Positions 7,029 to 10,080 of a DNA stretch of 10,080 bases are shown here, piece after piece. A program made the position numbers and the translations under genes. The notes under the pieces were generated by a model that saw only the letters and a program-made list of their open reading frames with translations, was not told the origin of the DNA and ran no database searches. This stretch comes from Pseudomonadota bacterium. GTDB lineage: Bacteria; Pseudomonadota; Gammaproteobacteria; Burkholderiales; Gallionellaceae. The DNA lies in NCBI GenBank assembly GCA_021783855.1, contig JAJXTL010000107.1, forward strand, positions 1-10,080, given 5' to 3'. Each line of letters starts with the position of its first letter. The stretch's first letter is position 1.

Positions 7029-8148
7029 CTTTGCCGATCTACCCACGCTGGCCGCGCACCTGCGTAGAGAGCTGATCGATAAGAAATTCATCCTGCTCTA
7101 CGCCTACAACGGCACCGGCAAGACCCGGCTGTCGATGGCATTTAAGGATATCGGCAGGCAAGGCGAAGGAGAGGACGCCACGCGTGACACGCTCTACTTC
7201 AACGCCTTTACCGAAGATTTGTTCACTTGGGACAATGACTTGGAAGGCGACAGCTCACGCGCGCTAAAAATGAATGCGGCCTCCCGTTTTTTTGCAGGGC
7301 TGGAAGCCCTGGAGATGGAAACGCGCATTCGTCCCTTCCTCCACCGGTATGCTGATTTTGATTTCACCATCGACTACAGCGATTGGTCAATCCGTTTCTC
7401 GCGTGATGTTAGGGTGGGTGAGGCCACGCAGAGCATTGACAACATAAAGGTATCGCGTGGCGAGGAGAACCTGTTTATCTGGTGCTTCTTTCTGGCCATC
7501 GTCCAGCTCGCGATGGATGGCGCGGAAGCCTATCAGTGGGTGAAATACATATACATCGACGACCCCATCACGTCGCTGGACGAGCACAATGCCATTGCAG
7601 TGGGCAATCATTTGGCGCAGTTCCTGAAACGCAAAGATCACGCGATCAAAACGGTGATTTCATCGCATCACACGCTTTTTTTTAACGTGCTTTGGAATGA
7701 ACTACGGGAGATTGCCCATAAGAAGTTCGCTCCGCATTTTCTGTCGCACACCCGCAAGACTGGCCAGTATCACCTCTCTTATACCGGTGATACGCCTTTC
7801 TTTCATCACCTGGCGTTGCTGCAGGAGATTTGGCGAGCAAAGGAGGCGGGCGAGATTTACACGCACCACTTCAACGCCTTGCGCAGCCTGTTGGAAAAAT
7901 CATCCATTTTCCACGGGCACAAGAAATTCACCGTGTGCATCAAGCAGCAGGATGACGACCCGGACGACACCCTGTACGGGAGGCTCGTCAACATTCTGAG
8001 CCACGGCAATTACTCGTTTTATGACCCGATGGAAATGCTGTCGGACAACAAGGTGCACTTTGAAAAAATACTAGCGGACTTTCTGGAATTCTATCCCTTC
8101 AATTCAGAGCTGACGCCAGAAACGCAAGAACAGGAAACATCCTCATGA
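7012..8148 (+). CDS. prrC: PrrC-family anticodon nuclease (tRNA-Lys cleaving type)
   Basis: E. coli PrrC cuts tRNA-Lys at the anticodon when phage T4 inhibits the type IC restriction complex that normally keeps PrrC silent; this stops viral protein synthesis. The 378-residue product (E. coli 396) matches PrrC along its length from memory. It has LLYAYNGTGKTRLS (Walker A, K37), the PrrC hallmark FNAFTEDLFTWDNDL (63-77), an ABC-like signature VSRGEENLFIW (147-157), Walker B YIYIDDPITSLD (179-190) and an ISSHH switch (216-220). In the C-terminal nuclease part the catalytic triad is present: R291 and E295 in LRSLLEK, and H331 in VNILSHG, corresponding to R320, E324 and H356 of PrrC. The ATG at 7012 has AAAGGGA 7 bases upstream. 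The stop overlaps the hsdM start (ATGA). It should be an active toxin needing HsdMS as its mask; tRNA target identity is inferred. Confidence 0.93.
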   Translation: MTAPNNFADLPTLAAHLRRELIDKKFILLYAYNGTGKTRLSMAFKDIGRQGEGEDATRDTLYFNAFTEDLFTWDNDLEGDSSRALKMNAASRFFAGLEALEMETRIRPFLHRYADFDFTIDYSDWSIRFSRDVRVGEATQSIDNIKVSRGEENLFIWCFFLAIVQLAMDGAEAYQWVKYIYIDDPITSLDEHNAIAVGNHLAQFLKRKDHAIKTVISSHHTLFFNVLWNELREIAHKKFAPHFLSHTRKTGQYHLSYTGDTPFFHHLALLQEIWRAKEAGEIYTHHFNALRSLLEKSSIFHGHKKFTVCIKQQDDDPDDTLYGRLVNILSHGNYSFYDPMEMLSDNKVHFEKILADFLEFYPFNSELTPETQEQETSS

Positions 8149-9752
8149 CCGAACAAGACCAAAAACAACTGGGCATCACGCTGTGGGGCATTGCCGATAC
8201 CTTACGTGGCGCGATGAACGCGGACGATTTCCGCGATTACATGCTCTCCTTCCTGTTCCTGCGCTACTTGTCGGACAACTACGAGGCAGCGGCGCAAAAA
8301 GAACTGGGGGCGGATTACCCGAAGCTGGGCGCAGGTGATCGCCGCGCGCCGCTGGCGGTGTGGTACGCGCAAAACCCGGACGATACGGCTGATTTTGAAA
8401 AGCAGATGCGTCGCAAGACGCATTATGTGATCCAGCCAGCTTTCTTGTGGAGCAGCATCGCCGAGATGGCGCGCACGCAAGACGGGGAGTTGTTGCATAC
8501 GCTGCAAAAGGGCTTCGATTACATCGAGAACGAATCCTTCGCCAGCACCTTTGGCGGGCTGTTTTCCGAGATCAACCTGAATTCAGAAAAACTAGGCAGG
8601 GGCTACGAAGCCCGCAATGCCGTGCTCTGCACCATCATCAAGGCCATTGCCGATGGCTTGGAAAAGTTCTCTACCAACAAAGATACGCTGGGCGATGCCT
8701 ATGAATACCTGATCGGCCAGTTTGCGGCTGGTTCCGGCAAGAAGGCGGGCGAGTTTTACACGCCGCAACAGATTTCCAGCATTTTGTCGGGCATCGTTAC
8801 GCTGGACAGTCAGGAGCCCGCCACCGGCCACCGCAAGCAACTGGAAAGCGTGCTCGACTTTGCCTGCGGTTCCGGCTCGCTGCTGCTGAATGTGCGCCAC
8901 CGCATGGGGGCGCACGGCATCGGCAAGCTATTCGGCCAGGAAAAGAACATTACCACCTACAATCTGGCGCGTATGAACATGCTGCTGCACGGAGTGAAGG
9001 ATACCGAGTTCGAGATTTACCACGGCGACACGCTGACCAACGAGTGGGATATGCTGCGCGAAATGAACCCGGCCAAGATGCCGAAGTTTGACGCGGTGGT
9101 GGCCAATCCGCCGTTCAGCTACCGCTGGGAACCAAGCGAGGCGCTGGGCGAGGACATGCGCTTCAAGAATTACGGTCTGGCCCCCAAGTCAGCTGCCGAC
9201 TTCGCTTTTTTACTGCACGGCTTCCACTACCTGAAGCAGGACGGCGTGATGGCCATCATCCTGCCCCACGGCGTGCTGTTCCGTGGCGGCGCGGAAGAGC
9301 GCATCCGCGCCAAGCTGCTGAAAGACGGCCATATCGACACCGTGATCGGTCTGCCCGCCAACCTGTTCTTCTCCACCGGCATTCCGGTGTGCATTCTGGT
9401 GTTGAAGAAATGCAAGAAGCCCGATGATGTGCTGTTCATCAACGCCGCCGAGCACTTTGAGAAGGGCAAGCGGCAAAATAGGCTGCTGCCGGAGCACATC
9501 GACAAGATCATCGACACTTACCAGTATCGCAAAGAAGAGGAACGCTATTCCATGCGCGTGTCGATGGAGCGAATCGAGAAAGAAAGCTACAACCTGAACA
9601 TCTCGCGCTACATCAGCATCGCCGAGGCGGAAGAGGAAGTTGATTTGCAGGCAACCCATGCCAAGTTGGAATCGCTGGCTCAAAAGATCGAAACAGCAAA
9701 GGGCAAGCACAATGATTTTCTGAAAGAACTGGGTCTGCCGCTCTTGCCGTGA
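8145..9752 (+). CDS. hsdM: Type I DNA adenine methyltransferase subunit HsdM
   Basis: HsdM transfers a methyl group from S-adenosylmethionine to N6 of adenine at the site chosen by HsdS and forms the core complex that HsdR joins. The protein has 535 residues, normal for type IC-like HsdM. It shows the N-terminal HsdM domain (ITLWGIADTLRGAMNADDFR), the FYTPQQI segment (204-210), the AdoMet-binding motif VLDFACGSGS (236-245) and the catalytic NPPF (321-324) for N6-adenine transfer, then a C-terminal helical tail rich in Glu and Lys (about 480-530) suited to contact HsdS. No damage is visible. Its ATG overlaps the prrC stop, so prrC must be translated first for good hsdM expression. It is last in the cluster, unlike the usual hsdM-hsdS order. 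Confidence 0.95.
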   Translation: MTEQDQKQLGITLWGIADTLRGAMNADDFRDYMLSFLFLRYLSDNYEAAAQKELGADYPKLGAGDRRAPLAVWYAQNPDDTADFEKQMRRKTHYVIQPAFLWSSIAEMARTQDGELLHTLQKGFDYIENESFASTFGGLFSEINLNSEKLGRGYEARNAVLCTIIKAIADGLEKFSTNKDTLGDAYEYLIGQFAAGSGKKAGEFYTPQQISSILSGIVTLDSQEPATGHRKQLESVLDFACGSGSLLLNVRHRMGAHGIGKLFGQEKNITTYNLARMNMLLHGVKDTEFEIYHGDTLTNEWDMLREMNPAKMPKFDAVVANPPFSYRWEPSEALGEDMRFKNYGLAPKSAADFAFLLHGFHYLKQDGVMAIILPHGVLFRGGAEERIRAKLLKDGHIDTVIGLPANLFFSTGIPVCILVLKKCKKPDDVLFINAAEHFEKGKRQNRLLPEHIDKIIDTYQYRKEEERYSMRVSMERIEKESYNLNISRYISIAEAEEEVDLQATHAKLESLAQKIETAKGKHNDFLKELGLPLLP

Positions 9753-9777
9753 CTTCCTGTGTGACGTAACCGGCTAA

Positions 9778-9804
9778 CGGACACGCCTGTTCCCGTCCGA
9801 AGTT
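9778..9804 (+). terminator. Weak candidate terminator after hsdM
   Basis: CGGAC (9778-9782) and GTCCG (9795-9799) can pair around a 12-base loop, followed by AAGTTTT. The stem is short and the T-run only four bases, so it is a weak candidate. The same stretch may instead belong to the end of the IS66 remnant that follows. Confidence 0.25.
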
Positions 9805-9960
9805 TTATGCTTGCTGCCTGAATGGCAGCAATTCATCCAGTCTGCTGTTCGGCCAGGTGGGCAGTTTTTCCAGCGTGTCTTTCAACCATGGCCTGCGGAT
9901 CAGGGCCGTTGAGTCTGGCGGTGCCGATGAGGGTTTGAATGGCGGCAGCACGCTGCCGCG
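9805..9960 (-). pseudogene. C-terminal remnant of an IS66-family transposase, frameshifted
   Basis: Read on the minus strand, the fragment gives RQRAAAIQTLIGTARLNGPDPQA in one frame and then WLKDTLEKLPTWPNSRLDELLPF in the next, followed by RQQA and TAA at 9805-9807. Together these match the C-terminal end of IS66 TnpC transposases (the RAAAIYSLIGTAKLNG...WL...RIDELLP pattern). Removing one base at about 9889 (plus-strand CCATGGC to CCAGGC) restores the frame, which identifies a single-base insertion. Homology stops near 9960, just before the 16-bp repeat cluster, so the rest of the transposase is gone. It is a dead scrap and marks an old insertion next to hsdM. Confidence 0.78.
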
Positions 9961-9969
9961 CAATGTGCC

Positions 9970-10049
9970 TACCACATTTTTCGAATAAAGCAAAATGTGG
10001 CAGATCGGAAAATAAAGCATAAAATGGCATTTCTGCCACTTTATGCTTT
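9970..10049. repeat. Cluster of four 16-bp motifs in direct and inverted order
   Basis: AAAGCAAAATGTGGCA (9987-10002) and AAAGCATAAAATGGCA (10014-10029) are direct copies. TGCCACTTTATGCTTT (10034-10049) is an inverted copy, matching the second at 15 of 16 positions and the first at 14 of 16. A weaker inverted copy starts at 9970 (TACCACATTTTTC). The last two can fold into a hairpin with a 4-base loop (one mismatch), and CCACATTTT/AAAATGTGG (9972-9980/9992-10000) form a second perfect 9-bp inverted pair. Such arrays of short, mixed-orientation sites are typical of the ends of mobile elements, where a transposase or tyrosine recombinase binds. The owner probably lies to the right of the window. 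Confidence 0.65.
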
Positions 10050-10080
10050 ACGGCACAACCTGTGAGGGTTGGGATTTGGG

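Noticed and set aside
9970..10049. CRISPR array
   Set aside because: The repeats are only 16 bp, occur in both orientations, and spacing is irregular (0-11 bases between units), unlike the same-direction repeats and 30-40 bp spacers of CRISPR.

Overview
The window is a bacterial accessory region, most likely from a proteobacterium. Beta- or gammaproteobacterium is an inference from the gene families and the moderately GC-rich coding style; nothing here fixes the species. It has three parts.

Left (1-1674): the transposition end of a Tn7-like element. On the minus strand lies a TnsA-type endonuclease fused to the N-terminal part of a TnsB-type transposase. An in-frame TGA interrupts it, and the window edge cuts it off. 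A small DUF6471-type gene is transcribed divergently. Between the two sits a perfect 20-bp palindrome that looks like an operator. About 660 bp without a convincing gene follow (1675-2333), ending in a good sigma-70-like promoter.

Centre (2334-9752): one long plus-strand cluster built on a type I restriction-modification system of the EcoR124I/PrrI kind. The order is hsdR (full length), fic (class III AMP-transferase with its inhibitory motif), hsdS (half size, one target-recognition domain), a truncated rhuM, a PrrC-family anticodon nuclease with intact ATPase and nuclease residues, and hsdM (full length). Junctions are tight: 4-base ATGA overlaps at hsdS/rhuM' and prrC/hsdM, a 17-base overlap at rhuM'/prrC, and 1 base between fic and hsdS. 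From fic onward the genes are therefore probably translated as one unit. HsdR, HsdM and a dimer of half-size HsdS could form the restriction/methylation complex. By analogy with E. coli PrrC, the anticodon nuclease would be held silent by that complex and released to cut tRNA when a phage inhibits restriction. Fic adds a second protein-modifying toxin-like activity to the same operon. The combination and gene order, with hsdM last and directly behind prrC, are the most interesting features here.

Right (9753-10080): a decayed C-terminal scrap of an IS66-family transposase on the minus strand, with a single-base frameshift. It abuts a cluster of four copies of a 16-bp motif in direct and inverted orientation, which resembles recombinase or transposase binding sites. 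The scar-like sequence on both sides suggests that the restriction/toxin cluster sits in a mobile, repeatedly rearranged region.
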